A DNA stretch of 64,000 nucleotides from JAWWOL01 sp033851545 (GCA_033851545.1 JAWWOO010000005.1:1-64000); one strand, 5' to 3'; shown: positions 49,942-59,040, counted from the stretch's first letter. The notes: a model not told the origin generated them from the letters alone. Numbers and translations: made by a program.

Positions 49942-50333
49942 CAGGTGCGGCAGCGCCCGACCAGCTCCAGCCGATGCGCGAGGACCTGGAAGCCCTCCGT
50001 GGGCAGCATGGCCACGGCGGCCCGCATCGTCGCGCCGTCGACCTCCTGGACGTCGCCGCACTCCTTGCAGACCAGATGCTCGTGCGAGCGGCCGCCGCAC
50101 GCCCGGTAGCCGGTCTCGCCGCCCTCGAGGGCGAAGACGTGCAGCAGCCCACGGTCGGTGAGCGCATGCACGATGCGGTAGGCGGTGCTCAGGCCGACCG
50201 CGTCCCTGGTCCCCCGCAGCTCGGCGTACAGCTCCTGTGCGGTCACTGGCCTGGCCCGACCGCTCAGCGCGGCGAGCACGAGCTGCTCACGGCGGGAGAG
50301 CCGGTGAGCGGCTGCACCTCGAGCGCGCGGCAT
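49935..50333 (-). CDS. Fur family metalloregulator (paralogue 1)
   Basis: The 132-residue product has the winged helix (about 12-70: LSRREQLVLAALSGRARPVTAQELYAELR and GLSTAYRIVHALTDRG) and a dimerisation/metal domain with both structural-zinc Cys pairs, HLVCKECG (about 87-94) and CRTC at the end. It is divergent from znuA and likely regulates it. It is distinct from the second Fur-like gene at 54167. Whether the metal is zinc, iron or manganese cannot be read from sequence. Confidence 0.88.
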   Translation of the reverse strand: MPRARGAAAHRLSRREQLVLAALSGRARPVTAQELYAELRGTRDAVGLSTAYRIVHALTDRGLLHVFALEGGETGYRACGGRSHEHLVCKECGDVQEVDGATMRAAVAMLPTEGFQVLAHRLELVGRCRTCQ

Positions 50334-50362
50334 GAGGGCACTCTAGAGTCGGACTACTGCAT

Positions 50363-50394
50363 TTGACAACGGATGTCGTTACGGATTTAGTGGG
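50363..50394 (+). promoter_or_regulatory. Possible znuA promoter and Fur-family operator
   Basis: TTGACA (50363-50368) is a perfect -35. The dyad AACG-GATGT-CGTT (50369-50381) lies downstream of it, so a bound Fur-family protein would block the polymerase. The -10 is weak. It lies between fur and znuA. Confidence 0.4.
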
Positions 50395-50449
50395 TGCAGA
50401 CCGATCGGCTCGCACCGCGCCGTGACCGCCTCGACCGAAGGAACTGGCA

Positions 50450-51412
50450 ATGCCACGTCGCCCTGCCCTGTGGATCACCTCTGTCGTCGCCGTCGCCGGT
50501 CTTGCCGGCTGCGGCGGCACGTCCTCGACGTCCTTGGCTTCTGCGGGGACGGCTTCTGCTGGGGGCTCGAGCGGCGGTGGGTCGGGCGGCGGCACCGTGG
50601 TCAACGCGGCGGCGAGCATCAACGCCTGGGGCAGCATCCTGGCCCAGCTCGGGGGCACCCACGTACACACGACCTCGATCATCACCAACCCGGACACGGA
50701 CCCGCACGACTACGAACCCACGCCGGCCGACGGGCGGACCATCGCAGATGCGAAGTTGTTCGTCGAGAACGGGATCGGCTACGACGACTGGGCGGCGAAG
50801 GCCGTCGCCGCCAGCCCCGACTCCGGCCGAAGCGTGATCAATGTCGGGCAGCTGGTGAACATCCCAGCCGGCGGGAACCCGCATCGGTGGTACTCCCCGA
50901 GCGACGTGGAGACGGTCGCCGACACCATCACCGCGGATCTCAAGAAGATCGACCCGGCCGATGCCGGCTACTTCGACCAGCAGCGCAAGACGTTCGAAGA
51001 CGTCGGGCTGGCCAAGTACCACGCGGTGATCGCGGACATCAAGGCGAAGTACAGCGGGGTGCCTGTCGGGGCGAGTGAGAGCATCTTCTCGCCGATCTCC
51101 CAGGCGCTCGGACTGAGCCTGGTCACCCCGCCGAGCTTCCTCCAGGCGATCAGCGAGGGCACCGATCCGTCGGCGGCGGACAAGGCGACGATCGACGCGC
51201 AGATCTCCGGCAAGAAGATCAAGGTGTACGTGTTCAACAGCCAGAACTCCACCCCGGACGTGGCAGCCCAGGTGAAGGCAGCGAAGGCTCACGGCATCCC
51301 GGTCACCGAGATCACCGAGACCCTCTCGCCCGCGGGTGCCACCTTCCAGGACTGGCAGACCGCCCAGCTGACGGCGCTGGAAACCGCACTCGCCAGCTCG
51401 ACCGGCGCATGA
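50450..51412 (+). CDS. znuA: Metal ABC transporter substrate-binding lipoprotein (ZnuA-like)
   Basis: The 320-residue product has a signal peptide ending in the lipobox LAGC (Cys near 21), a Gly/Ser linker, then the cluster A-I metal-binding fold. Candidate ligands are the His in TDPHDYEPTP (near 85) and NPHRWYSPSD (near 147); a third position that is usually His reads SESIFSPI here. No His-rich loop is present. The genomic setting with Fur/Zur genes points to zinc, though manganese is not excluded. Its stop overlaps the ATPase start. Confidence 0.85.
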   Translation: MPRRPALWITSVVAVAGLAGCGGTSSTSLASAGTASAGGSSGGGSGGGTVVNAAASINAWGSILAQLGGTHVHTTSIITNPDTDPHDYEPTPADGRTIADAKLFVENGIGYDDWAAKAVAASPDSGRSVINVGQLVNIPAGGNPHRWYSPSDVETVADTITADLKKIDPADAGYFDQQRKTFEDVGLAKYHAVIADIKAKYSGVPVGASESIFSPISQALGLSLVTPPSFLQAISEGTDPSAADKATIDAQISGKKIKVYVFNSQNSTPDVAAQVKAAKAHGIPVTEITETLSPAGATFQDWQTAQLTALETALASSTGA

Positions 51413-52314
51413 CCCGCCGCGAACCGCTGTCCATCCCGGCGGATGATCGACTCATGACGTCGACTTCCGATCCCGGCCCCGACAAGCTCACGGCTCGGGC
51501 CCAGCCGGTTCTGGCCGTGCACCGCGCCGGCGCCGCAGTGGGCGGGCGCCAGATCTGGGCCGAGGTGTCGGTCAGCGTCGACGTCGGCGAGTTCGTCGCG
51601 ATCCTCGGGCCGAACGGCGTCGGCAAGTCCACCCTGCTCAAGGCGATCCTCGGCCTGGTGCCGCTGAACGGCGGCGACATCCGGGTGCTCGGGTCGCGAC
51701 CGGGCCGGCACAACGCCGAAGTCGGCTACCTGCCCCAGCGGCGGGCGTTCGACCCGAGCACCCGGATCCGCGGGGTCGACGTCGTGCGCCTGGGCTGGGA
51801 CGGTGACCGGTGGGGTGTGCCGCTGCCCCGGTGGCTGCGCCGCAAGGGCCGGAGCACCGGGCGCGACCGGGTCGAGGAGGTCATCGCGCTGGTCGGGGCG
51901 GAGAGCTACGCCCGCCGGCCGATCGGGGAGTGCTCCGGCGGTGAGCAGCAGCGGCTGCTGATCGCCCAGGCACTCGTGCGCAGGCCCAAGCTGCTGATCC
52001 TCGACGAGCCGTTGGACAGCCTCGACGTCACCAACCAGGCCTCGGTAAGCGCGCTGATCCAGTCCGTCTGCCGAAGCCAGGGCGTGACCGTGCTCATGGT
52101 CGCCCACGACGTCAACCCGATCCTGCCCTACATCGATCAGGTGATCTACCTCGCCCACGGCGGCGCGGTCATGGGCCGCCCCGAGGACGTCATCACGGCG
52201 GACACGCTGACCATGCTGTACGGGACCTCGGTCGACGTGCTCCGGGACCGGGCAGGCCGGCTCGTCGTGGTGGGCCAGCCCGACGCGCACGCCGAGCACC
52301 GGGCCCGCCCATGA
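51409..52314 (+). CDS. znuC: Metal ABC transporter ATPase (ZnuC-like)
   Basis: The 301-residue product has Walker A GPNGVGKST (about 67-75), the Q loop YLPQRR, the signature CSGGEQQR (about 178-185), Walker B LLILDEPLDSLD and the switch His in MVAHDVN. The unusual spacing between Q loop and signature includes a basic insert (RWLRRKGRSTGRDR). It is coupled to znuA and the first permease by ATGA overlaps. Confidence 0.9.
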   Translation: MTRREPLSIPADDRLMTSTSDPGPDKLTARAQPVLAVHRAGAAVGGRQIWAEVSVSVDVGEFVAILGPNGVGKSTLLKAILGLVPLNGGDIRVLGSRPGRHNAEVGYLPQRRAFDPSTRIRGVDVVRLGWDGDRWGVPLPRWLRRKGRSTGRDRVEEVIALVGAESYARRPIGECSGGEQQRLLIAQALVRRPKLLILDEPLDSLDVTNQASVSALIQSVCRSQGVTVLMVAHDVNPILPYIDQVIYLAHGGAVMGRPEDVITADTLTMLYGTSVDVLRDRAGRLVVVGQPDAHAEHRARP

Positions 52315-53228
52315 GTGGCAGCGGACTGAGCTGGAACGTCGTCGACGACCTCCAGCAGGTCTTCAGCTACCACTTCATGGCCAACGCCCTCGAAGCCGGC
52401 ACCGTCGTCGCCGTTGTCGCGGGTGCCGTGGGCTACTTCATGGTGGCCCGGCGGCAGAGCTTCGCCGGCCACACCCTGGCGGTGATCGGCTTCCCAGGGG
52501 CCTCCGGCGCGACCTGGCTGGGGATCAACGCCGGCTTCGGCTACTTCGGGTTCTGCGTCGCAGGAGCGCTGGCGATAGCGCTGCTTCCGGGCGCGGCCCG
52601 CGGCGACGGTCTCGGCGGCTACAGCGACGAGTCCGCCGTGATCGGCACCGTACAGGCCTTCGCGCTGGCCAGCGGCTTTCTGTTCGTCAGCCTCTACAAG
52701 GGATTCCTGTCCGGGCTGAACAACCTGCTGTTCGGCACGATCACCGGCGTCAGTGACGACCAGGTCCGGGTCCTCCTGCTGGCCGGCGTGGTCTGCCTGG
52801 TGCTGCTCGCCGTCCTGGGCCGTCCGTTGCTGTTCACCACCGTCGACCCGGCCGTCGCTGCGGCCCGCGGCGTTCCGGTCCGCGCGGTGTCCGTGGCGTT
52901 CCTGCTCCTTCTCGGCCTCGCCACGGCCGGCACCAGCCAGGTCACCGGCAGCCTGCTCGTCTTCGCCCTGCTCGTCGCGCCGGCGGCGACCGCGAGCCGG
53001 CTCACCGCCCGGCCGAGTCTTGGCTTGGCACTGTCGGTGGCGATCGCCCTGACCGTGACCTGGGTGGGTGAGACGGTCGCGTTCTTCTCCCCGTACCCGA
53101 TCGGGTTCTGGGTCACCAGCCTCGCGTTCGGTGCATTCCTGCTGGCCACCGGTTGGCGGGCGTTGGCTGATCGCGCCGGGCGGCGCCTGCCGACCGGACC
53201 CGCCTCAGCAGCCTGGGCGTCGTCGTGA
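52311..53228 (+). CDS. znuB: Metal ABC transporter permease 1 (ZnuB-like)
   Basis: The 305-residue product has about nine TM helices of the ABC-3 family and the coupling region LTARPSLGLALS; DPAVAAARGVPVRAVSVAF (about 176-194) is a family motif. It lies between the ATPase and a second, different permease. Both overlaps are four bases, so the transporter core is probably a permease heterodimer. Confidence 0.87.
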   Translation: MSGSGLSWNVVDDLQQVFSYHFMANALEAGTVVAVVAGAVGYFMVARRQSFAGHTLAVIGFPGASGATWLGINAGFGYFGFCVAGALAIALLPGAARGDGLGGYSDESAVIGTVQAFALASGFLFVSLYKGFLSGLNNLLFGTITGVSDDQVRVLLLAGVVCLVLLAVLGRPLLFTTVDPAVAAARGVPVRAVSVAFLLLLGLATAGTSQVTGSLLVFALLVAPAATASRLTARPSLGLALSVAIALTVTWVGETVAFFSPYPIGFWVTSLAFGAFLLATGWRALADRAGRRLPTGPASAAWASS

Positions 53229-54142
53229 GCAGCCTGGCCGCCGGTCCGGTCTCCGGCGCCGCGAACATGCTCAGCCACCCGTTCATGCAGCACGCCTTCC
53301 TGGCCGGCACCGCCGTCGCCGTGCTGTCCGGCCTGGTCGGCTTCTTCGTCGTCCTGCGCGGACAGGTCTTCGCCGGGGACGCGCTGTCCCACGTCGCCTA
53401 CACCGGAGCGCTCGCCGCGCTGGCCGCCGGGTTCGACCTTCGGCTCGGGCTGTTCGTCGCCACGATCGGCGTCGGGCTGGCGCTCGGGCTGATCGGGGGT
53501 GGCGCCGGCAGTGACGACGTCGTCATCGGCACCACCTTCGCCTGGGTGCTCGGGCTCGGGGTGTTCTTCCTCGCCCTCTACACCACCCACCAGAGCAGCG
53601 GCAACGGAGCCGCGAACGTCAACGTCCTGTTCGGCTCGATTCTCGGCATCTCCGGTACGGACGCCGCCACGGCCGCCTGGATCGCCGCCGCCCTCATCGT
53701 CGTGCTGCTGGCCATCGCCCGGCCGCTGCTGTTCGCCAGCATCGATCCCGCCGTCGCCGCCGCCCGCGGCGTGCCCGTACGGGTGCTCGGCGCCGTGTTC
53801 CTGGCCGTGGTCGGCGCAACCGCAGCGGAGGTGTCCCAGGTGGTCGGAGCGCTGCTGCTGTTCGGGCTGCTCGCCGCGCCGGCGGCCGCGGCGCAGCGGC
53901 TCACCGACCAACCGTGGCAAGCCCTGCCGCTCGCCGCAGCTCTTGCCGTCGCTGCCATGTGGGGTGGCCTGACCCTGGCCTATGCGGTGCCCGCGCTCCC
54001 GGCCAGCTTTGCGATCATCAGCTGCGCGACGGCGGAGTACGCGCTGGCCGCCCTGGCCAGCCTGCTGGTCGGCCGGAGCCGGCGTGGTCGGCTTGCGCTG
54101 CGGAGTGCCCGGCCGAGCTCGGTTCACGCCTCGGTCAGCTGA
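53225..54142 (+). CDS. znuB: Metal ABC transporter permease 2 (ZnuB-like)
   Basis: The 305-residue product is of the same ABC-3 family as permease 1 and shares the DPAVAAARGVPVR motif (about 176-188) but differs widely elsewhere (for example GDALSHVAYTGALAALAAG). About nine TM helices are visible. It is the last gene of the coupled four-gene unit and faces the zur gene across 24 bases. Confidence 0.87.
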   Translation: MSSLAAGPVSGAANMLSHPFMQHAFLAGTAVAVLSGLVGFFVVLRGQVFAGDALSHVAYTGALAALAAGFDLRLGLFVATIGVGLALGLIGGGAGSDDVVIGTTFAWVLGLGVFFLALYTTHQSSGNGAANVNVLFGSILGISGTDAATAAWIAAALIVVLLAIARPLLFASIDPAVAAARGVPVRVLGAVFLAVVGATAAEVSQVVGALLLFGLLAAPAAAAQRLTDQPWQALPLAAALAVAAMWGGLTLAYAVPALPASFAIISCATAEYALAALASLLVGRSRRGRLALRSARPSSVHASVS

Positions 54143-54166
54143 CGGGACCCGTACAAGCGCCGTTTG

Positions 54167-54640
54167 TCAGGCGGATCCGGCTCCAGCGCGCCCCGACGGC
54201 TTGGCGTGGTCCGGGCACAGGCCGAACACCTCGAGGGTGTGCGTGACCTCGGTGTAGCCCGCGGCGGCGGCCACCTGCTCGGCCCACGCCTCCACCTTGG
54301 GCGCGCTCACCTCGACGCTGCGGCCGCAGGTGCGGCAGACCACGTGATGGTGGTGGTCGCTGACGAGACCGCTCAGGTCGCGCCCGCTGCCGCACAGCCG
54401 GAACTGGGACTCACCGTCGTCGGTGTGCACGACGTCGGCCTCGCCGAGGGTCGCCAGCAGGTTGAGATGCCGGTAGACGGTGGTCAGCCCGATCTTGTCC
54501 CCGCGCTGACGCAGCGCCGCGAACAGCTCGTTGGCGGTGCGGAACCCGTCCTGCTCGTGCAGCAGGTCGTTGATCGCGTTGGCCTGCCGGGTGTTGCGCA
54601 CGCGCCCGGGTCCCCGGGCGGTCACGGCTTCGCTGGTCAT
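54167..54640 (-). CDS. zur: Fur family zinc regulator (Zur-like, paralogue 2)
   Basis: The 157-residue product has the winged helix (RNTRQANAINDLLHEQDGFRTANELF, about 15-40, then GLTTVYRHLNLLATLG) and the Zur hallmark DHHHHVVCRTCGRSVEV (about 96-112). The second structural-zinc pair, normally C-x2-C, reads CPDH here (FGLCPDHAKP). ATG 54640 has AAGGAG upstream. It lies downstream of the heme-oxygenase-like gene (51-base gap) on the same strand and converges with the zinc importer. Confidence 0.9.
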   Translation of the reverse strand: MTSEAVTARGPGRVRNTRQANAINDLLHEQDGFRTANELFAALRQRGDKIGLTTVYRHLNLLATLGEADVVHTDDGESQFRLCGSGRDLSGLVSDHHHHVVCRTCGRSVEVSAPKVEAWAEQVAAAAGYTEVTHTLEVFGLCPDHAKPSGRAGAGSA

Positions 54641-54691
54641 GCTCGGGACTCCTTCCGGGCGAGGTCGGTTACCCACGATGGTACGGGCGGG

Positions 54692-55648
54692 CTAGGCGAC
54701 GGCCGCTCCCGTACGCACCATCGTCGTTGCCGTGTCGAAGAACGCCGCATTGACCAGCGCCCGCCACCAGGCGCCGCGAACCATCCGTGGGCCCCAGTCA
54801 CGCTGCGCAGCCGCCGTCGGCCCGATGGCCTTCTCCAGCCAGTCCTTGCCGTGCCGCGGGTCAACCTCTGCGTGCACCTCGTAGAACGGGTAGGCCTCGC
54901 GGGGTACGCCGAGCCGGTCGAATGCCTGCAGGACCAGGCGGCAACGGGGGCCGGCCTGGAGCTCGATCAGCCCCAGGGCACCGAGCATCTCCGGCTGGAG
55001 CCAGCGGTTCGTCGAGAGCAGTCCGCTCAGCGCCGAACGCTCCAGGGCTGCTGCCGGCTGCTCCTCCCGTGGGATCACCGGGAACCGCAAAGCCTTGGCT
55101 AGCCGGCGATGCAGCTCGGTGTGGATCGCCGCCGGGTCGCCGTTGCCCATCTCGTCCCAGTAGTTGGTGGCCAGCTCGAGCTTGGCCGATCCGTCCAGCC
55201 CGACCTGGCAGACCGCGACCAGGTCGTCGAACCCGCCGTCGGGACCGCCTTCGAGGGCGAGGAGCCACACCAGCTCCTCGTACGAGGCCTGACGGGCCAG
55301 CCACTTGTACGGCTCCGGCAGCCTGTCCCGCGCGGCCAGCGCCCGCATCGCGGCGACCGGGTCGGCCGGCAGGTCCGTCAGCATCGGACGCGCGTCGAGC
55401 TCCTGCAGCCACTCGGCCTCGAGCCGGCCCTTGAGCTCCGCGACTGCGGGGTGGTGCTGGAACCGGGCCCGGTCACCGAGCTCGCTCAGCGGTGCACTGT
55501 GCAGGTCGTAGATGGACAACAGGGTCAGGAACCGGTCGCTGCGGTCGGCCGGATCGGCGGCAAGCACCTGTGGCGAGAGCCGCCCCGCGGCGACTCCGGA
55601 GAGCAGGTCCGCCAGGTGATGAGTGGCCGTACGGGGTGCGGGGGTCAT
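54692..55648 (-). CDS. Iron-containing redox enzyme family protein (heme-oxygenase-like di-iron fold)
   Basis: The 318-residue helical protein carries the family signatures NYWDEMGNGDPAAIHTELH (about 166-184) and FYEVHAEVDPRHGKDWL (about 253-269), which supply Glu, His and Asp ligands for a di-iron site in the heme-oxygenase-like oxidase superfamily. Reactions of the family include odd oxidative C-C and C-N cleavages; the one here is unknown. ATG has GAGGAGG upstream. It precedes zur on the same strand, which may couple it to metal status. Confidence 0.83.
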   Translation of the reverse strand: MTPAPRTATHHLADLLSGVAAGRLSPQVLAADPADRSDRFLTLLSIYDLHSAPLSELGDRARFQHHPAVAELKGRLEAEWLQELDARPMLTDLPADPVAAMRALAARDRLPEPYKWLARQASYEELVWLLALEGGPDGGFDDLVAVCQVGLDGSAKLELATNYWDEMGNGDPAAIHTELHRRLAKALRFPVIPREEQPAAALERSALSGLLSTNRWLQPEMLGALGLIELQAGPRCRLVLQAFDRLGVPREAYPFYEVHAEVDPRHGKDWLEKAIGPTAAAQRDWGPRMVRGAWWRALVNAAFFDTATTMVRTGAAVA

Positions 55649-55745
55649 GGCATCCTCCTCGGCGCGACGCTGCGCCGTCCTCGGTTGCTGCAGAGTGCGT
55701 CCGCTGTTCCCGGCGACCAGGTGGACAAAACGTGGGCCGCGGCTG

Positions 55746-56492
55746 TCACGCGTCCCGGAGCCGGAGGGTCAACCCTCCCAGGACGAGGGCTGCTGCCGCC
55801 CAGGCGGCGAGCACGCCCAGGCCGGACCATGGACTGATCGGCAGCCCCCGCAGGTGGACCGTGTTCTGGATCGCCAGCCCGGCGTTCATCGGCGCGATCT
55901 GCTGAAGATGCCGTTGCCAATCCTGGTCGCTCACTGCCTGGATGAGGATCGGGAAGAGGTACAGCAGGGAGAGCACGACGCCGATGGCGACGGCCGAGTC
56001 CCGTACGGCGAAGGCAACTCCGAGGCTCAGCAGGGCAATCAGGGCAAGGTAGAGGACCGAGCCGGCAGCGGCCCGCACGGTCGATCCGGCCGTCAGCGAC
56101 AGGGGGACACCGGAGGGCAGCACGAGCCCGGCCGCCAACAGGGAGCCGAGGACGGCGACGGTCGCGGCGATGACCACGACGGCCGTCAGAGTGGCTGCTT
56201 TCGTTGCCAGTACGGCGATCCGGCGCGGAATCGCCGTCAGGGTGGTGCGGATCATGCCTGTGGCGTACTCGCCGCCGATCACCGTCACCCCGAGGATGGC
56301 GACCGTTGCCTGGCCGAGGTCGACCCCCACCAGGCTGAGCTTGGTCGTGTCCAGGTCGGCCGAACCCGCGGTCCGGGCGGCAGCGACGGCCGCGCTCAGT
56401 GCCACCGTCGGTGCGACCGAGGCGAGCACCAGCCAGGCGATGGCCGCGTCCGTACGCAGCTTGGTCCACTCGGCGTGCAGTGCCTGCCTCAT
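55746..56492 (-). CDS. ABC-2 type transporter permease 2
   Basis: The 248-residue product begins MRQALHAEWTKLRTD, the amphipathic N-terminus shared by many ABC-2 permeases, followed by six TM helices. It is coupled by a 4-base overlap to the larger permease upstream and ends about 100 bases from the redox-enzyme gene. With its partner and the ATPase it forms an exporter of unknown cargo. Confidence 0.88.
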   Translation of the reverse strand: MRQALHAEWTKLRTDAAIAWLVLASVAPTVALSAAVAAARTAGSADLDTTKLSLVGVDLGQATVAILGVTVIGGEYATGMIRTTLTAIPRRIAVLATKAATLTAVVVIAATVAVLGSLLAAGLVLPSGVPLSLTAGSTVRAAAGSVLYLALIALLSLGVAFAVRDSAVAIGVVLSLLYLFPILIQAVSDQDWQRHLQQIAPMNAGLAIQNTVHLRGLPISPWSGLGVLAAWAAAALVLGGLTLRLRDA

Positions 56493-58087
56493 GCGTCGCG
56501 CCGCCGGAGCAGCACGGCGGCAAGGGCCGCCGCCGCCGCGGCCCAGGCGCACAGCACGGCAAATCCCACCCAGGGCGACAACGGGAAGTAGCCGTTGATC
56601 GGGGTGTACTGGGCGGCCACCTGGGAGTACGCCGGGGTGCTCTGCTGGATCGCGAAGCCGGCCGCCGGGGTGAGTCGCAGCAGCCACTGCGCGATGCCCG
56701 CCGGCAGCACGGCGGAGACCGAGAGGATGTATGGCAGCACCATCACGACGACGACGGCTGTGACCGCGGTGGTACTGCGCCGCAGGATGGTGCCCAGGGC
56801 CAGCGCAAGGACGCAGCCGACGGCGAGCACAGCGGCCGTACCCGCAATCACGCGGAGCCCGGTGAGTGAGCTGACCGGGTAGATGAAGTTGCCGTTGGAG
56901 CGCAGGATCCGCTCGCCGAGCGGGACCGCGATGGCGGCACCGAGGAGGCCGACGGCAAAGGCGACGGTGCCGATCACGAGGGCCTTGGCCGCGAGGACCC
57001 GGGCCCGGCGCGGGCTCGCGGCAAGCGTCGTGCGGATCAGCCCGCGGCGGTACTCACCGGCGATGAACTGCCCGGCCAGCACGATCAGCACGATGAGGCC
57101 CGCGAAGGCGCCCACGAGGGTGCGCTCGATCGTGCCGGTGCGGTTGCCGACGACGGGGGCGATGTCGCCGGCACCGCTGACCGTGAACGTGTCGCCGGCC
57201 TGCTGGAACTTGCCCACGGCCGGCGGCGGCAGGTCGCCCTGCTCGATCTGGGAGCCGCTCCACGTGCCCACGGCGCCGCCCTGGACGCTGACCCGGTCGA
57301 AGGTCCCGCCGGCGATGGTGAAGGCCTGGCTGCCGCTGCCCCCGCCGAGGTGCTGGGAGAACTGCTCGTACGGGGGACTGGCGACGAACATGCCCACCTG
57401 CACTGTCGAGGACAGGCCGCTCAGGCGGACGGTGCCGACCTTGGTCCACGTGACGCCGTCGGAGGACTCGTACCCGGTGAGGGTGCTGCCGCTGCGGGTC
57501 AGCCGGAGCCAGCGGGGCGACGTCGCGGACACCGCGCCGGACCGCCCCGCCCTGTCGTGGGTGAAGTTGTCCTGCATCCGGACGCCGTGGGAGCCGGTGA
57601 CCATGACCGCCGCGTAGGGCGAACCCGGTTGGGTGCTCTCCTTGACGATGACCCCGGCCTTGGCCCACGGCTGGACGGCGCTGACAGCCCCGGGGGGCGG
57701 GTTCGATCCGCCTGACGAGCCCGCGGCCGCCGCAACACCGCCCCCGGGCAAGATCTCGCCGGTCAGTGAGGTGACCCGCACCGTGATGCTGCCGGCGCCG
57801 GCGAGTGGCTGGTGGACGAAGTAGAACCGGTCGGTGACCGGCTGCCCGCCGGGACCCGTGGTGGGGACGTCCCCGCCCGTTCGGCATTTTCCGTTGACGC
57901 ACGTCTCGGTGTGGCTGCCCGACCCGGTGAGGATCGCGAGCAGGACGATCAACAGGACCGCCGCAAGGCAGCCGATGACCCACCCGCGCACCGTCCGGAA
58001 CTTGGTCCACTCGGCGTGCACCAGCGGCGCGAAGCCGTCTCGGCCGGGGGCGATCTCGTAGCGGTACGGAGCGATCGTGTCGGTCAT
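56489..58087 (-). CDS. ABC-2 type permease with large extracellular DUF1349-like insert
   Basis: The 532-residue product has the same N-terminal motif (LVHAEWTKFRTVRG), TM1 (about 35-55), a 230-residue extracytoplasmic domain (about 60-300), and then five TM helices (about 300-525). The insert holds the beta-sandwich segment SPRWLRLTRSGSTLTGYES and following W-T-K-V-G, typical of DUF1349/concanavalin-like sugar-binding domains. Such an insert between TM1 and TM2 is unusual for an ABC-2 permease. It is overlapped by both the ATPase and the second permease. Confidence 0.87.
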   Translation of the reverse strand: MTDTIAPYRYEIAPGRDGFAPLVHAEWTKFRTVRGWVIGCLAAVLLIVLLAILTGSGSHTETCVNGKCRTGGDVPTTGPGGQPVTDRFYFVHQPLAGAGSITVRVTSLTGEILPGGGVAAAAGSSGGSNPPPGAVSAVQPWAKAGVIVKESTQPGSPYAAVMVTGSHGVRMQDNFTHDRAGRSGAVSATSPRWLRLTRSGSTLTGYESSDGVTWTKVGTVRLSGLSSTVQVGMFVASPPYEQFSQHLGGGSGSQAFTIAGGTFDRVSVQGGAVGTWSGSQIEQGDLPPPAVGKFQQAGDTFTVSGAGDIAPVVGNRTGTIERTLVGAFAGLIVLIVLAGQFIAGEYRRGLIRTTLAASPRRARVLAAKALVIGTVAFAVGLLGAAIAVPLGERILRSNGNFIYPVSSLTGLRVIAGTAAVLAVGCVLALALGTILRRSTTAVTAVVVVMVLPYILSVSAVLPAGIAQWLLRLTPAAGFAIQQSTPAYSQVAAQYTPINGYFPLSPWVGFAVLCAWAAAAAALAAVLLRRRDA

Positions 58088-59040
58088 CGTGCCGCCTCCT
58101 CGGCGGTGGCGGCACGGAACTCGACCGCGTCTCTGGTGAGCTCCATGTAGGCCTCCTCCAATGAGGCTCTGTGCGGGGACACCTCGGAGAAGGGCACCGA
58201 GCTCTCGCTGAGCAGCGCCACGATGCGGCCTGGCGTCAGTCCGGAGACGGTGAGGGCGTCCGGCCCGGTGGACGCGACGGTGGCGCCGGCGTGCGCCAGC
58301 ACGGTCATCGCCTCGGATCGAGCCGTTGTCCGGAGCTCGACCCGCCCGCCCGACGCAGCCGAGATCAGCTCCGCCACACTGGTGTCGGCGACCAGGCGCC
58401 CGCGGCCGATGACCACGAGGTGGCTGGCGGCGTCCTGCAGCTCGCTCATCAGGTGGCTGGAGACCAGCACCGCACGCCCTTGCGCAGCCAGCGACTGCAG
58501 GAAGCCGCGGATCCACACGATGCCTTCGGGGTCCAGGCCGTTGAAGGGCTCGTCCAGCATGATGACCGGTGGGTCGCCGAGCAGTGCCGCCGCGATCCCG
58601 AGCCGCTGCCGCATGCCGAGGGAGTAGCCGCCCGCCCTACGTCGGCCGGCCGACTGGAGGCCGACCTGCTCGAGCACCTCGTCAACCCGCCGGACCCCCA
58701 AGCGCTGCGAGTGGGCCAGCCACAACAGGTGATTGCGCGCACTCCGGCTCGGCTGCAGCGCAGCGGCATCCAGGAGCGAGCCGACATGGTGCAGGGGGTG
58801 GCGCAGGCTGGGATAGGCCTGCCCGCCGATCAGCGCGCTGCCCTCGTCGACCGAGTCCAGCCCGAGGATCACCCGCATCGTGGTCGACTTGCCCGCCCCG
58901 TTCGGTCCGACGAAGCCGGTGACGCTGCCCGGCCGTACGGCGAAGGACAACCCGTCCAGCGCCTGGGTCCGGCCGAATCGCTTACGCAGCCCGGTGACTT
59001 GAATGCCTGGTTCTCCGCTTGCTTTCATGCCTGCGTCCAT
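58084..59040 (-). CDS. ABC transporter ATPase (ABC-2 exporter)
   Basis: The 318-residue product has Walker A GPNGAGKSTT (about 46-55), the signature YSLGMRQRLG (about 139-148), Walker B VIMLDEPFNGLDP and the switch SSHLMSE. A C-terminal regulatory extension (about 215-318) is typical of BcrA/CcmA-type exporters of peptides or antibiotics. Start ATG 59040 is preferred; TTG 59049 and ATG 59028 are alternatives. It faces the two-component genes across 120 bases. Confidence 0.9.
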   Translation of the reverse strand: MDAGMKASGEPGIQVTGLRKRFGRTQALDGLSFAVRPGSVTGFVGPNGAGKSTTMRVILGLDSVDEGSALIGGQAYPSLRHPLHHVGSLLDAAALQPSRSARNHLLWLAHSQRLGVRRVDEVLEQVGLQSAGRRRAGGYSLGMRQRLGIAAALLGDPPVIMLDEPFNGLDPEGIVWIRGFLQSLAAQGRAVLVSSHLMSELQDAASHLVVIGRGRLVADTSVAELISAASGGRVELRTTARSEAMTVLAHAGATVASTGPDALTVSGLTPGRIVALLSESSVPFSEVSPHRASLEEAYMELTRDAVEFRAATAEEAAR

